A program made the translations under genes and the position numbers. The notes under the pieces were generated by a model. It had not been told where the DNA came from, made no database searches, and saw nothing but the letters and a program-made list of their open reading frames with translations. Positions 10,113 to 22,330 of a stretch of 64,000 nt of DNA are shown piece by piece. The stretch comes from Phaeosaccion multiseriatum (Eukaryota > Ochrophyta, other classes), in contig OZ218959.1 in NCBI GenBank assembly GCA_965112735.1, forward strand, positions 1,736,001-1,800,000, given 5' to 3'. Position 1 is the first letter of the stretch. Every line of letters starts with the position of its first letter.

Positions 10113-13100
10113 ACACACATACACACACACACACACACGCTTGCTTATCATCGACAGATGACCATCGAACGTAACGCGCCGGTGTGGTGCCTCTCTTGGT
10201 CACCCTCTCCTGAGGAGCCTGAGCTGCTTGCGGTGGGGTGCTGGGACCAGACGCTCTCCTTCTACAAGATGAGCGGCGCACAGCACTTCAAGGACAGGAA
10301 GCTGGGTTTCAACCCGTGCAGGTATGACTTGGCTTGGCTTGGCGTGGCTTGGTGCCATTGGAGATGTCCATGGGGGTGTGCGTGTGTGTGAAGGTGCTGC
10401 GCTTCAAAGTCGAGAACAGGGGTGGGTAGGGATGGGTAGTGGTGAGCCACCGGGCACATGTACATATACATGCACCTGATGCAGAACAACAGTTGCGCAT
10501 CGGTGGGCACACGGATGTGTGTGTGTGTGTGTGTGTGTGCGTGTGTATGCCCTCACCATCCCTAAAACATTTGCCTGACCGCCTTCCACGTGTCTGGTCA
10601 TCGATCTATCGTCCTCTCCCCCTACGTCTCATTAATCTATCGACTTACGTTCTTTCTCTTGCTCGCTTTCTATCGCTCTTTCTATCACTCGCCTGCTCTT
10701 TCTATGAACCATCCAATCGTTCTGTCTGCCAGTGTGAACTACATCAAGGGAGGTGACTTTATTCTCATCGGAGGGAGTGACCGTAAAGCCACTCTGTGCA
10801 CCAAAGAAGGGGTGAAGTTGAGCTGCATCAGGGACAAGAAGGGTTGGGTGTGGGGCTGCTATGGAAGGCCCAAGAGCAACTCCGTGGGGATAGCCTGTGA
10901 CGATGGGAGTATTGAGGTGGTGGACATTGAGTTTCAACCGGTACATAGCCTCTATCGGGAGAGATACGCCTATCGTGAGAACATGACTGACGTCATCGTG
11001 CAGGTACGTGTGTTGGAATACGCTTTGCTATATCAGTCGTCGCCAGAGCTGAGCGAGCAGAGGCACAGAGACACATACACGCGCGCATGAGGATGGGTTC
11101 GGTGCGCGGATTCGTTAATTGTCGCGTTAACGTTGAAGCTGCCCTACTTACTATCCTCCCTCCCTCCCTCCCTCTCTCCCTCCCTCCCTCCCTCCCTCCC
11201 TCTCTCTCCCTCCCTCCCTCCCTCCCTCCCTCCCTCCCTCCCTCCCTCTCTCCCTCTCTCTCCATCCCTCTCTCCCTCCATCCCTCCCTCCCTCCCTCCA
11301 TGTACTGCCGCCCCCCTCTCTCAGCACCTGTACACGGAGCAGAAGGTGCGCATCAAGTGCAGGGATTACGTGCAGCGCATCGCTGTGTATAAGGACCGCC
11401 TCGCAGTGCAGGTACAGTTTCAGTTTTTTGGTACAGTTTCAGTTTCGGTTTGTTGGGTACAATTTCAGTTTCATTGCTGTGTCTATGTTCCGTCTATGGG
11501 TTCAGTGCTTTGGGTACAGTTAACCCCCCGTTCACCCCCCCCCCCCCCCCCCCATCCACTGCCATCCCCCCTCAGCTGCCCGACAAGGTGTACATTTACG
11601 AAGACGACTCTGCCGACCTCCACTATCGCGTCAAGGACAAGTTTTACATCCCCCCTGGAGCCTGCCGGGGACACCTCATGGTAACGAGCACGCTTGTGGT
11701 GCTGTGCGAGGGCAAGAGACTTGAGCTCTACGCCTTCAAGGGCCTCAAGGTGAGATACGTGGTAGTGGGGGGTGGGAAGGAGGGAGGGACGGAGGGACAG
11801 AGGGAGGGAGGGAGGGAGGGAGGGAGGGAGGGAGGGAGGGAGGGGGGGAGGGGGGGAGGGAGGGAAGAACGAAGGAAGGAAGGAAGGGAGGGAGGGAGGG
11901 AGGGAGGGAGGGAGGGAGGGAGGGAGGGAGGGAGGGAGGGACGGAGGGAGGGACGGAGGGAGGGAGGGGCGTGTTGCATGCGTGATGCTTGTGCGTCGTT
12001 TGTATCGTGTGTGTATCACCAACTGCTGTGCGATGCTTTGCTATGCTTTTACCGGGCACCCTTCCCTCCAGGCTCGCGAATGGGTGCTCGACTCGGATGT
12101 GAACCACATTAAGGTGAGAGAGCGAGAGAGAGAGAGAGAGAGATGTACGAGCTTGAAGAAGTCCACTTACACACCTGCTCACTCACTCACTCACACACCC
12201 ACTCACTCACTCACTCACTACTCACTCACCCACTCACCCACTCACTCACTTACTCACTCACTCACTGTCACCCCCACCTCCCCATCCACTGCCACCCTAC
12301 CCCATCCACTGCCATCCCACCTGCTGCCTCCCCCCCTCCCCATCCACTACCATCCCTCCTCCCCATCCACTGCCATCCCCTCCTCCCCATCCACTGCCAC
12401 CCCACCCCATCCACTGCCATCCCTTCCCACCTGCTGCCTCCCCCCCTCCCCATCCACTGCCACCCCCCCCTCCCCATCCACTACCATCCCACCTCCCCAT
12501 CTACTGCCATCCCCACCTCGAAAGGTGTGCGGTGGGCCTGCTGGAGGGGAGGCGCTGCTGCTCGGCCTGCAGAGCGGAGCAGTGCTGCAGGTACGTACGG
12601 ACGTACTTATGTAGGTACTTACGTAAGGGGAAGTATGACGTTACCTAAGGGGCAGTGTGACGCATGGCCCTATCTGGTTAAAGATGGACGAACGCATTGC
12701 CTGCTGCTGCTGCTGGGAGAGAACTCCTCCCTCCCCAACCCCTCCCCCCTTCGCCCTCTCCTTCCCTCTCTCCCTCTCCCCCTACCTCTTCATCCCCCTC
12801 TCCCATTCCCCCTCCACTCTCCTCTCCCCTCCCCCCTTCGTTCTCTCCTTCCCTCTCTCCCTCTCCCCCTCCCCCTCCACGACCCTCTACCCTCCCCCCT
12901 CCCCCCCCTCCTCCACCACCCCCCCCGCCCCCCCCCCCCCTCCCTCTTCATCCCCCTCTCCCGTTCTCCCTCCTCCTCCCCTCCTCCCCACTCCCCTGCC
13001 CTCCTCCCCCCGTGACTCACAGATGTTTGTGGATAACCCATTCCCCATGGAGCTCATCAAGATGAGCAACCCTGTGGTGCACTGTGACCTGTCCCTCATG

Positions 13101-16100
13101 AGGGGTCAGTTGGCAGTGGTGGACAGCAGCAGTCGGATCCTTGTGCACAAGCTCAGTACCAAGGAGGTTACCTTCCAAGAGGCTGGGGCTACGGCAGTGG
13201 CGTTCAATCAAGAGGTATGGTGTATGTGTATGTCTATGTGTGTGTGGGGGGGTGGGGGGTGGTGTGTGTGTGTGGGTGTGTGTGTGTTTGACGGCGCGCG
13301 AAGTTGTTGGTTACAGCGGATGCTGAAACGATCAAGTCCTGAAGCTGAAACTGGAACTCTGCTCTGCCCACAGGTGGAGGACATGATGTGCTATAGCAGC
13401 AGAGGGGGAGGGCTCCACTTCAAGACGGGGGACAGCCCGCTTGAGATGCATCAGGTCCGTCAGTCAGTAAAACACACACTGCAATTCAAACTGAAGCATC
13501 AAACACTGTCACTGCAGAGTCAGCCAATCAAGGGTCAAACGGTAGACGTTTGCATAGGGCTCTCTCGCTCGGCCTCTCTCTCTCTCTCTCTTTCACTTTG
13601 GCTCCCTCCTCCTCCCCCCTCCCCTCCCCTCCACTCCCCTCCCTCCCCGTCTCCCACAACCCCCCTGCCACCTCTATCCCCCCCGCCCCCCGTCCACGCA
13701 CATGCACACACACACACACACACACTCACACACTCACACGCACACGCACACACGCACACTCACACGCACACGCACACGCACACGCACACACACACATACA
13801 CAAAGTGCCTCAAGACCAAGGGGGATGTGCTGACTCTGAGCTTCAAAGGCTCAAAGGTGTTCGCCCGCCATGATAAGTCTTCAGAGCTCTTCTTCCAAGA
13901 TGTACCTCAAGCCGCCTCCATGTACAGACACGTGGAGAACGGTGACTATGAAGCCGCCTACAAGGCAAGTGGTGCAGTGATGCAGAGTATATGTATGTAT
14001 GTATGTATGTATGTATATACAGGCTTACGTAAGTAGAGCAGAATAATGCAGATTGGGGTGTCAATCGAGTGAATTGGAGCGGATCCTTCCCGCCAGCCAC
14101 TGTCACCCCTAACACCATAACCCTTGTCGTACCGCCTCCCTCCCTCCCTCCCTCCCTCACTCCCTCCCTCCCTCCCTCCCTCCCTCCCTCCCTCCCTTCC
14201 TTCCTCCCTCCCTCCCTCCCTCCCTCTCTCCCTATAACCTCTCAGATTGCCTGCCTGGGGGTGCCTAACTCCGACTGGCGTGTGCTTGGCATGTGTGCTC
14301 TTCGGGCTCTGGAGCTCGGTGTGGCTCGGAAAGCCTTCACTCGCATCAAGGATATGGGCTTGTTAGAGCTCCTCAAGAGCATTGAGCTCAAGCGAGAGCA
14401 GACGCATGCGCTCCGGAAGGTGGGTGTGTTTGGGTGTGTTTGCATGTGACCGTGCGTGTGTGTGTATGTACGTGTGTGCGTGTGTACCGTGCGTGTGCGT
14501 GTATGTGTATGCATGAGCTTACCTTTACGTATGCATGAGCTTACCGTTACGTATGCATGAGCTTACCCTTACACTCCTTCACTCTCCTCTCCTCCACTGA
14601 TGTATGGGACTCTCCACTGACTTACTCAACTCTCCACTGACTTACTGGACTCTCCACTGACTTACTCTACTGGCCTGGCCTGCAGGGCCCCACTGGGGCG
14701 GGTGTAGCGGAGATGGAGCAAGAGGCCCTGGCGGAGGTCTTGGCCCACCAGGGCATGTATCAGGACGCGGCCAAGGTGAGTTTCAGTATCAGTTTATTAG
14801 ATCTGTCCAGTACCTCTCCAAAATTACGTAGTACCCTAACTACTCTGCACTGCTTTGCTCTGCTCTCCCCCACCAACCCCCCCTCAACCCACCCTTCCAC
14901 ACACACGCACACACGCACACACGCACACACGCACACACGCGTACACCCCCAACCAACCAACCCATCCACGCCCCCACCCACCCACCCACCCACACGCACA
15001 CACGCACACACACTCATCCCCAACCAACCCCCCACCGCGTTCCCCCCCTCCAACCAACCCACCCCTCCCTCACCCCTTCAACTCATCCACCAACCCACCC
15101 ACCAACCCATCAACCAACCAACCAACCAACCAACCAACCAAACAACAAACCCATCAACCCACTAATCCAACCAACCCACCCACCAACCCACCCACCAACC
15201 CACCCACCCACCAACCCACCCACCAACCCACCAACCCACCCACCCACCCCCCTCCAAAGGTGTGGGCACGTAACGGCATGGTGGGCAAGGCCATTGACAT
15301 GTTCTCCGACTTGCGGCAATGGGAAGAGGCCAAAGTTTTCGCGGCCAGCAGTGCCTCCTCCGTCAATGTCCGGGACCTTGTTCGGCGCCAGGCAGAGTGG
15401 ATGGAGGAGATTGGAGACTTTAACAATGGTGGGTGGTTGGATGAGGGTGTGTGGAGTTAAGGATGGGTGGGCGGGTTTGGACGTGTGTGTTGTGTGTGTG
15501 TGTGTGTGTGTGGGGGGGGGGGGGGGGACGCTCAATACTACTACTCACTGTATCACCATCTTCCCTCTTCCTCCTCTGGCTGGCTCGACTCCCTTCCTAC
15601 CTACCTACCCACCTACCTACCTACCTCCCTACCTCCCTACCTACCTCCTTTTCTACGTATGTACATATCCAACTACTCGCTGTGGTGTATGTGTGTGTTT
15701 GTACCTATGTGTATCTATAGCCGCTGAAATGTACGCTATCTCTGGAGAGCCCCTCAAGGCAGCAAACATCCTCAGAGACAACAAGGGGCAGGGCTGGCAA
15801 GAGCGCCTGTTGGACATTGTTAGAGGCGTCGCCAAGTCGGAGGACCAAGTGCTGCAGTTGGCAGGCACGGCCTTCAGCGAGGAGGATGAGGCAGAGATGG
15901 CCAAGGAGGTGGGTGGGTGAGAGGGAGGGAGGGAGGGAGGGAGGGAGGGAGAGAGGGAGGGAGGGAGGGAGGGAGGGAGGGAGGGAGGGAGGGAGGGAGG
16001 GAGGGAGGGGAAGGGATGGGGAGACGGTTGGGAAGACGGAGCTTCTTTCTTCTGCTCCCCTCTCTTCCCTACCCTTCACTCTGGTGACACTTACCCCCCT

Positions 16101-17423
16101 TCTCCCCCCCCGTCCCTCCTCCCTCCTCCCTCCTCCCTCCTCCCTCCTCCCCCCGGAATCCCACGCCTGACCCTACACTCTTCTCTTTCACTGACTTAGG
16201 TGTACCTGAAGCTGGGAGACTTATCTAACCTTATGGCCCTCTACATACGTAAGAAGATGTGGGCCGAAGCCGTCAAGCTCAGCGAGGAACACCAGGTAAG
16301 TACTCAGCTTAACAATGGCTCGGTGGATGCATGGTTGGGTGGGGGAGGGGCGGGGGCCCATTCAATGACTGCTGGGGACATTTTGGGGCAACGCGACGCG
16401 ACGCAAGCCTAACAGATGCACTTACTCCCTCCCTCCCTCTCTCCCTCCCTCCATCCCTCTCTCTCCCTCTCTCCCTCCCTCCCTCCCTCCCTCCCCTCCC
16501 TCCCTCCCTCCCTCCCTCCCTCCCTCCCTCCCTCCCTCCCTCCCCTCCCTCCCTCCCTCCCTCCCTCCCTCCCTCCCTCCCTCCCTCCCTCCCTCCCTCC
16601 CTCCCTCCCTCCCTCCCTCCCTCCCTCCCTCCCTCCCTCCCTCCCTCTCTCCCTCTCTCCCTCCCTCCCTCCCTCCCTCCCTCCCTCCCTCCCTCTCTCC
16701 CTTCCTCCCTCCCTCTCCCTCTCTCTCCCTCTCTCCCTCCCTCCCCCCCTCCCTCCCTCTCTCCCTCCATCCCTCCCTTTCCCTCTCTCTCCCTCTCTCC
16801 CTCCATCCCTCTCTTCCTCCCTCTCTCCCTCTCTCCCTCCCTCCCTCCCTCCCTCCCTCCCTCCCTGCCTCCCTCCCTCCCTCCCTCCCTCCCCCCCTCT
16901 CTCCCTCTCTCTCTCTCTCTCCCTCCTTCCCTCCCTCTGCAGGGCAAGTACGACATGGGCGTGTTCTTGCCCTATGCAGAGTGGCTGTCCGAGCAAGACC
17001 GCTTCGACGAGGCGCTTGATGCCTATCGCAAGGCGGGGCGTACCGACCTCTCTCTCAAGACGATGATGCAGCTCATTTACAACGCCGTCGTCAAGGTGTG
17101 TATGTATCACCAACATGTGCGTGTGTGTGGTGTGGTGTGTGCGTCTGTGTGTGTGGATGTGTGTGTATGTGCTCTCTCTTGTTTCTCTCTCTCTCTCTCT
17201 CTCCTTCTCTTCCTGCCCCTTCGACGGGAAGCAACCTCACACGCCCGACGAAACTACCCTTGCCTCAACTAACGGTCACGTGGCCTGCTTCCACTGTCTG
17301 CTTCGCCCGTGTCGTCTCCTCTTCTCTTCTGTCGACCCTCCTCTTTGACCTCATCTCTGTCGATCCTCCTCTTTGACCTCATCTCATCTCTGTCTCTTCT
17401 CTCCGTGCTCCTCCCCTCCCCGT

Positions 17424-17481
<58 letters not shown>

Positions 17482-17913
17482 TCCCTCTCTCTCTCTCCCC
17501 CTCCCTCTCTACCCTCCTCTTCTGGTCTTTCTCTCCTGCCTCCCTCCGCCCACAATCCACCCTTCAGGCTCAGTACAAGGACGCGGCCTACTACTACTGG
17601 CTTAGCGCCAACGAAGTACTCAGGGGCAGTTCCCTACCAGGACAAGAGGAGAACAGAGCATCAGCAGCAGCTGTTGGTGATACAGCGGCAGGAGCAGGAG
17701 GTGGAGGAGGTGGAGGAGGTGGAGGAGGAGGAGGAGAAGGAAAGGACGGGGAGGGCAAAGATGCGGGGGCGAACGGGCGCAGCAGCGGAGAGGTGGAGCG
17801 GCAGCGAATGTACGATGAGTACATGCTAAAGGCAGACTTGTACTTTGCTTTCAGCCACGTGAGGGCCTTCACCACAGACCCCTTCACCTCCATGCAACCG
17901 GATATGCTCTTCC

Positions 17914-17953
<40 letters not shown>

Positions 17954-18093
17954 GTGTATGTGTGTGTGCGTGTGTGTATGTATGTGTGTGTATGTATGTG
18001 TGTGTGGATGTGGGTGGGTACATATGTATGTGTGTGTGTGTGGGTGTGGGTGTATGTATGTGTGTGTGGGTGTGGGTATGTGTGTGCGTGTAT

Positions 18094-18124
<31 letters not shown>

Positions 18125-21100
18125 CGTGTGGCAGTGAATCGCAGTGGATCGTAGGGGATGGCAGTAGATGACAGTGGAGGACACCGCACGGCGTATCATG
18201 ACTGTCACGGCAATGCTCGAAAGAAACTCTTGCTAGGCCTCTGTCCTCCCTCATTCTTTCTTGTGACCCTCCCCTCCCCTCCCCTCCCCTCCCCTCCCCT
18301 CCCCTCCCCTCCCCTCCCCTCCCCCACCCGTTCTCCCTCCCTCCCCCCACCATCCCCCTTCCCCTCTCCTCTCCCTCTCCCCCCCCCTCCTTCTCTCTCT
18401 CTGCGTATAGGTGAGCCGATACCTCATCAATGCCCTCGGCAGCCTCGAGGCCCCCTACGGCATCAGCAGGGCCCACACCCTCTACACGCTGGCCAAGCAG
18501 GCCATGACTCTCGATGCCTTCAAAGCCGCGCGATTTGCCTTCGATCGACTAGAGCAGCAGCGGGTGCCTCCTACCTGGAACGATCAGATGGACCTTGACA
18601 TGTTGACTCTCCAAGCCAAGCCTGTGAGGGACAGCCCCGAGCTGTTGCCAGTCTGCTACCGCTGCGGCTCCACGAATCCGCTTCTCAACCCCTTTAACAA
18701 TCACTTCGCCAGAGGAGACGTGTGCACGAATTGCGGCCATCCCTTCGTCCGCAGGTGGGTCACAGGGTCACAGATACCGTGCATTCGATGTAGGGTATCG
18801 CAACAACAGTGCTTGTTTTCGTTTGTCTTTCTGTCTGTCTGTCTGTGTGTGTGTGTGAGCGCGCATGTGGGTGTGGGTGTGGGTGGGCATGTGTGTGGAT
18901 GTGTGTGTGTGAGCTCATGTGGGTGTGTGTGTGTTTGAGTGTGTGTGAGAGACATCGCTTGTAGATGTACATGCGTGTAGGGGCAAGCGTGCGTGTGTGT
19001 GCGTCTGCACGTGCGTGTGTGTGTGTGTGAGAGAGAGTGGGTTTTGTAGGTCTGCACGTGCATGTGTGTGTGTGTGTGAGAGAGAGAGAGAGTGGGGTTT
19101 GTAGGTGTGCATGTGCATGTGTGTGTGTGCATGTGCATGTGTATTCGTGCGGCCGCGCGAGCATGCCTGTCTGCCTTTGCTGACCATCGTCTGAAAGGCT
19201 CATCCTACTCCGCTCCCAACACCATACAACCAACCCATCCCTCCCGCCCTTACCCAAACTACCCAACGCTATCCTTACCCTATATACAACCCCTTTCTCC
19301 CCTCCTTTGTCCCCAAACTACCCAACGCTATCCTTACCCTATATACAACTCCTTTCTCCCCTCCTTTGTCCCCAAACTACCCAACGCTATCCTTACCCTA
19401 TATACAACCCCTTTCTCCCCTCCTTTGTCCCCAAACTACCCAACGCTATCCTTACCCTATATACAACCCCTTTCTCTCCTCCTTTGTCCCATGCCCGCTC
19501 TAACACCCCCCCCCTTTCCCCCTTATTCTCCCCTGCTTGCAGCTTCCTTAACTTTGAGGTTCTTCCGCTCGTGGAGTTTCGCCCTGACCCCTCACTGACT
19601 GACGCAGAGGCAGTGGCCATGATTCGGACACCGCCATCGGAGCGAGGGCGAAGGGGGCGAAAGAAGTGGGGAGGGGCAGGAGCAGGGGCGGGTGGAGGGG
19701 GAGGAGGAGGGGCAGGGGAAGAGGGCAAGTGGAACGAGAGCAAGACAATGGACGGAGCGAACGTGATGACGATGGACGATGCTGACGATGGCATGATGGG
19801 CGAGGGGGGTGAGTAGTGGGGGAGCGAGGGGGGGTTAAGGCTGGGCAGTTGTACTAGCTCTGGCTGTGAGCTCTTCTCAACCTCGCCTTGGAGCTGCTTC
19901 TCACATGCGCGTGAATTTGCCGCCCTTGAGCCCTTGAGGGTGAGCAAGCACATACACTGACCTCTCTCCCTCCCTCCCTCCCTCCCTCCCTCTCTCCCTC
20001 TCTCCCTCCCTCACCACCCCCCTCTCTCCCTCCCTCACCACCTCCCTCTCTCCCTCCCTCACCACCTCCCTCTCCCCCTCCCTCTCTCCCTCTCTCCCTC
20101 CCTCCCTCACCACCTCCCTCTCTCCCTCCCTCCCTCTCTCCCTCCCTCCCTCCCTCCCTCCCTCTCTCCCTCCCTCCCTCCCTCCCTCCTTCCCTCCCTC
20201 CCCCCCTCCCTGCCTCCCTCCCTCCCTCTCTCCCTCCTTCCCTCCCTCCCTCTCTCCCTCCCTCTCTCCCTCTCTCCCTCCCTCCCTCCCTCTCTCCCTC
20301 CCTCTCTCCCTCCCTCACCACCCCCCTCTCTCCCTCCCTCAACACCTCCCTCTCTCCCTCCCTCACCACCTCCCTCTCTCCCTCCCTCTCTCCCTCTCTC
20401 CCTCCCTCCCTCACCACCTCCCTCCCTCCCTCCCTCCCTCCCTCCCTCCCTCCCTCCTTCCCTCCCTCCCCCCCTCCCTGCCTCCCTCCCTCCCTCTCTC
20501 CCTCCTTCCCTCCCTCCCTCTCTCCCTCCCTCTCTCCCTCTCTCCCTCTCTCCCTCCCTCTCTCCCTCTCTCCCTCCCTCACCACCCCCCTCTCTCCCTC
20601 CCTCTCTCCCTCCCTCACCACCCCCCTCTCTCTCTCCCTCTCTCCCTCTCTCCCTCCCTCTCTCCCTCCCTCTCTCCCTCCCTCTCCCTCCCTCTCTCCC
20701 TCCCTCCCTCCCTCCCTCCCTCCCTCCCTCTCCGTCTCGAGCAGAAGACTACTTCGGCGCTGCCATCAACGATGCGCTGGACCAGCAGGAGGGACATACA
20801 CGTTACCACATGGTCATCGCTGACCCCCCCACCCTGCTCAGCCTGAGGAGGGAGAGTGTGTTCTACATTCCGCCCGGGGGGGGAGGGGGAGACTCGGAGG
20901 AGAGTACACAGCAAGAGAGCGCACCCAAGGGGGCCTTACCCAAGGGGGCTTTACCCAAGGGGGGTTTGCCCGGAGGGCGCATGAGGGGGCGCTTTTACGT
21001 GAATATGATGCCCGAGATCGCAGGTAAAGAGGAAGGATGGCAGTCTAAAGGCGGAAGGATGACAGTCTATAAAGACAGAGCTCTCTCTCTTCACGCGTCT

Positions 21101-21645
21101 TGTAGGAGGGTCTCTTTGTGAGTTTGCGCTTTTACCCACACCCACTTGGAAGAATATTCGATTCACACATCTCTTGATTGACAACGAACGACTTGTATCT
21201 TATGCATTGGTGGGGTCCAATCAACTGAGACTCAAATGGAAACATTCTACTTCAGAGCTTCAGTAAGTGTGTATTGAAGTGACCTCCTCTCATCACTGCA
21301 GTATGCCCCCACCCTCTGTCTCTCTCCCTCCCTCCCTCCCTATCCCCCCCCCCACTTCCTCTCTCCCTCCCTCCCTCCCTCCCTCCCTCCCTCCCTCCCT
21401 CCCTCCCTCCCTCCCTCCCTCCCTCCCTCCCCTCCCTCCGTCCCTCCCTCCCTCCCTCCCTCCCTCCCTCCCACCCTCCCTCCCTCCCTCCCTCCCCCCC
21501 TCTCCCTCTTGCGCTGACTGCAGTGGCGGTGTCTCAGCCGTGCGGACGCTTCTTCCACGAGGAGGACTTCGAATTCGCATACCTCAAGGAAGGGCGCTGC
21601 CCCTACAGCAGAGTCAAGGACGTAGGAGACTACGGCACGTGCTGA
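9118..21645 (+). CDS. IFT122: Intraflagellar transport protein 122 (IFT-A complex)
   Basis: Core IFT-A subunit for retrograde transport and membrane-protein entry in cilia. Twenty-two exons: 9118-9464, 9699-9867, 10158-10321, 10733-11003, 11325-11411, 11576-11749, 12072-12113, 12525-12590, 13023-13214, 13374-13454, 13806-13964, 14246-14419, 14686-14775, 15260-15428, 15721-15908, 16200-16295, 16943-17095, 17568-17915, 18411-18754, 19543-19808, 20745-21023 and 21524-21645, giving 1326 residues. The N-terminal half is WD40 ([34 protein letters not shown]); the rest is alpha-solenoid (QIACLGV-type start, KDAAYYYW). Phase and similarity to human IFT122 agree across every join. A CxxC pair (1072/1075 and 1095/1098) is intact, but the terminal zinc motif is degenerate. 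Exon 18 carries a glycine/serine insert (about 905-945) with VGDTAA. The donor after exon 11 is GC, not GT. Confidence 0.96.
9570..9652. repeat. Poly-C and (CT)n tract before IFT122 exon 2
   Basis: Sense-strand pyrimidine tract ending about 45 bases before the acceptor at 9698. Confidence 0.85.
10070..10139. repeat. (CA)n array before IFT122 exon 3
   Basis: Sense-strand (CA)n with a few CATA interruptions, ending about 20 bases before the acceptor. The donor half of the same intron is GA-rich. Confidence 0.9.
11155..11300. repeat. (CCCT)n tract before IFT122 exon 5
   Basis: Tetranucleotide pyrimidine array on the sense strand, ending shortly before the acceptor at 11324. Confidence 0.9.
11776..11970. 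repeat. (GGGA)n tract after IFT122 exon 6 donor
   Basis: Sense-strand G-rich array starting about 25 bases inside the intron that begins at 11750. Runs of three G at four-base spacing could form G-quadruplexes in DNA and RNA. Confidence 0.9.
12178..12520. repeat. (TCAC)n array followed by repeated CCATCCACTGCCAT units
   Basis: The intron before IFT122 exon 8 holds a TCAC array (about 12178-12268), then several tandem copies of the 14-mer CCATCCACTGCCAT mixed with CCCC and CACCTGCTGCC blocks up to the acceptor. Confidence 0.85.
14136..14233. repeat. (CCCT)n tract before IFT122 exon 12
   Basis: Sense-strand pyrimidine array next to the acceptor of the intron that begins with the GC donor at 13965. 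Confidence 0.9.
14875..15258. repeat. CCCA/CCAA/CACG-rich tract before IFT122 exon 14
   Basis: Degenerate ACACACG then CCAACC/CCCA repeats filling the acceptor half of the intron; C-rich on the sense strand. Confidence 0.8.
15919..16010. repeat. (GGGA)n tract after IFT122 exon 15 donor
   Basis: Begins at the donor (GTGGGTGGGTGAGAGGGAGG) and runs about 90 bases; the acceptor half of the same intron is (CCT)n-rich. Confidence 0.9.
16428..16940. repeat. Long (CCCT)n tract before IFT122 exon 17
   Basis: About 510 bases of CCCT with CTCT and CCAT interruptions on the sense strand, ending at the CTGCAG acceptor. Confidence 0.92.
17916..18134. repeat. (GT)n array beginning at the IFT122 exon 18 donor
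   Basis: The donor GTGTGT is itself the first unit of about 220 bases of GT with GC, TA and GG interruptions. Confidence 0.9.
18266..18408. repeat. (CCCCT)n tract before IFT122 exon 19
   Basis: Pentanucleotide pyrimidine array on the sense strand, at the acceptor end of the intron whose donor end is (GT)n. Confidence 0.9.
19261..19496. repeat. 59-bp tandem repeat, four copies
   Basis: Four near-identical 59-bp units begin at 19261, 19320, 19379 and 19438, each starting ACCCAACGCTATCC and containing TATATACAAC. They lie in the IFT122 intron before exon 20. There are no unique spacers. Confidence 0.93.
19965..20735. repeat. 770-bp CCCT/CTCT tract with CACCAC islands
   Basis: Pyrimidine array with higher-order repetition of CTCCCTCCCTCACCACC blocks, filling the intron before IFT122 exon 21. 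Confidence 0.92.
21320..21510. repeat. (CCCT)n tract before the last IFT122 exon
   Basis: Sense-strand pyrimidine array ending close to the CTGCAG acceptor at 21523. Confidence 0.9.
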
Positions 21646-22330
21646 TTGATGACCTGGATGGATGTGGACATGTTGGTGATATTTCCCATAGCGCTTGCCA
21701 ACCTGTGAGTCCACGCCACGGTGCTGATTGAAGGGCTTGCATGTGGGCGGCCTCTCTCTCTTTCTTTGTCGAAGAGAGAGACAGAGAGGGAGAGAGAGAG
21801 AGAGAGAGAGAGATGGTTGTCGCTGGGGGGCCGGTGCTTTGAAGCTGGCAGCCTGTTGGCACCACCCTCACGCAATCTTCTCCCAAAACCCGCCGCAGCG
21901 CACTACTCGTACAAAGTTCTGATATGGTGCGTAAGCTACTTAATCACTTCTCTTCTGTACAAAACTCAAAATCAAATTATTACTACGAAGTACTTACTTA
22001 CATGCCTCTCTGTGAGGGACACAACCTCACCGTACCGTACAGTACCGAACCACCGATCTCGCCAGGCCAGGGCCAGGGTTGGTTTGTTGTGGTCGTTCTA
22101 TTGTCTATTGTCCCTTTCGACTGCCACACAAGGCACACACACACTCACACACACGGCCTCTCTTTGCCCTTAGACTGTGTGGCTGTGTGGTGCTCTCCTG
22201 CTGCTGTGCTTCATCATTGCCATTCTCCCATCCTCGCATCGCGCTGTCAATCTCCCTCCTCCCCCTCTCAGCTGCATCATCATCATCATCATCATCATCA
22301 CCACCATCACCATCATCGCATCAGCCACCG
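21646..22330. other. Convergent intergenic region
   Basis: Between the 3' ends of IFT122 and the glycosyltransferase gene. It holds an AG-rich tract at 21770-21814, a short copy of the ACCGTACAGTACCG-type repeat at about 22030 and a (CAT)n run at 22276-22320. No gene is visible. Confidence 0.5.

Noticed and set aside
19261-19496. 59-bp repeats considered as a CRISPR or regulatory array
   Set aside because: No spacers and an intronic position; an ordinary minisatellite fits.
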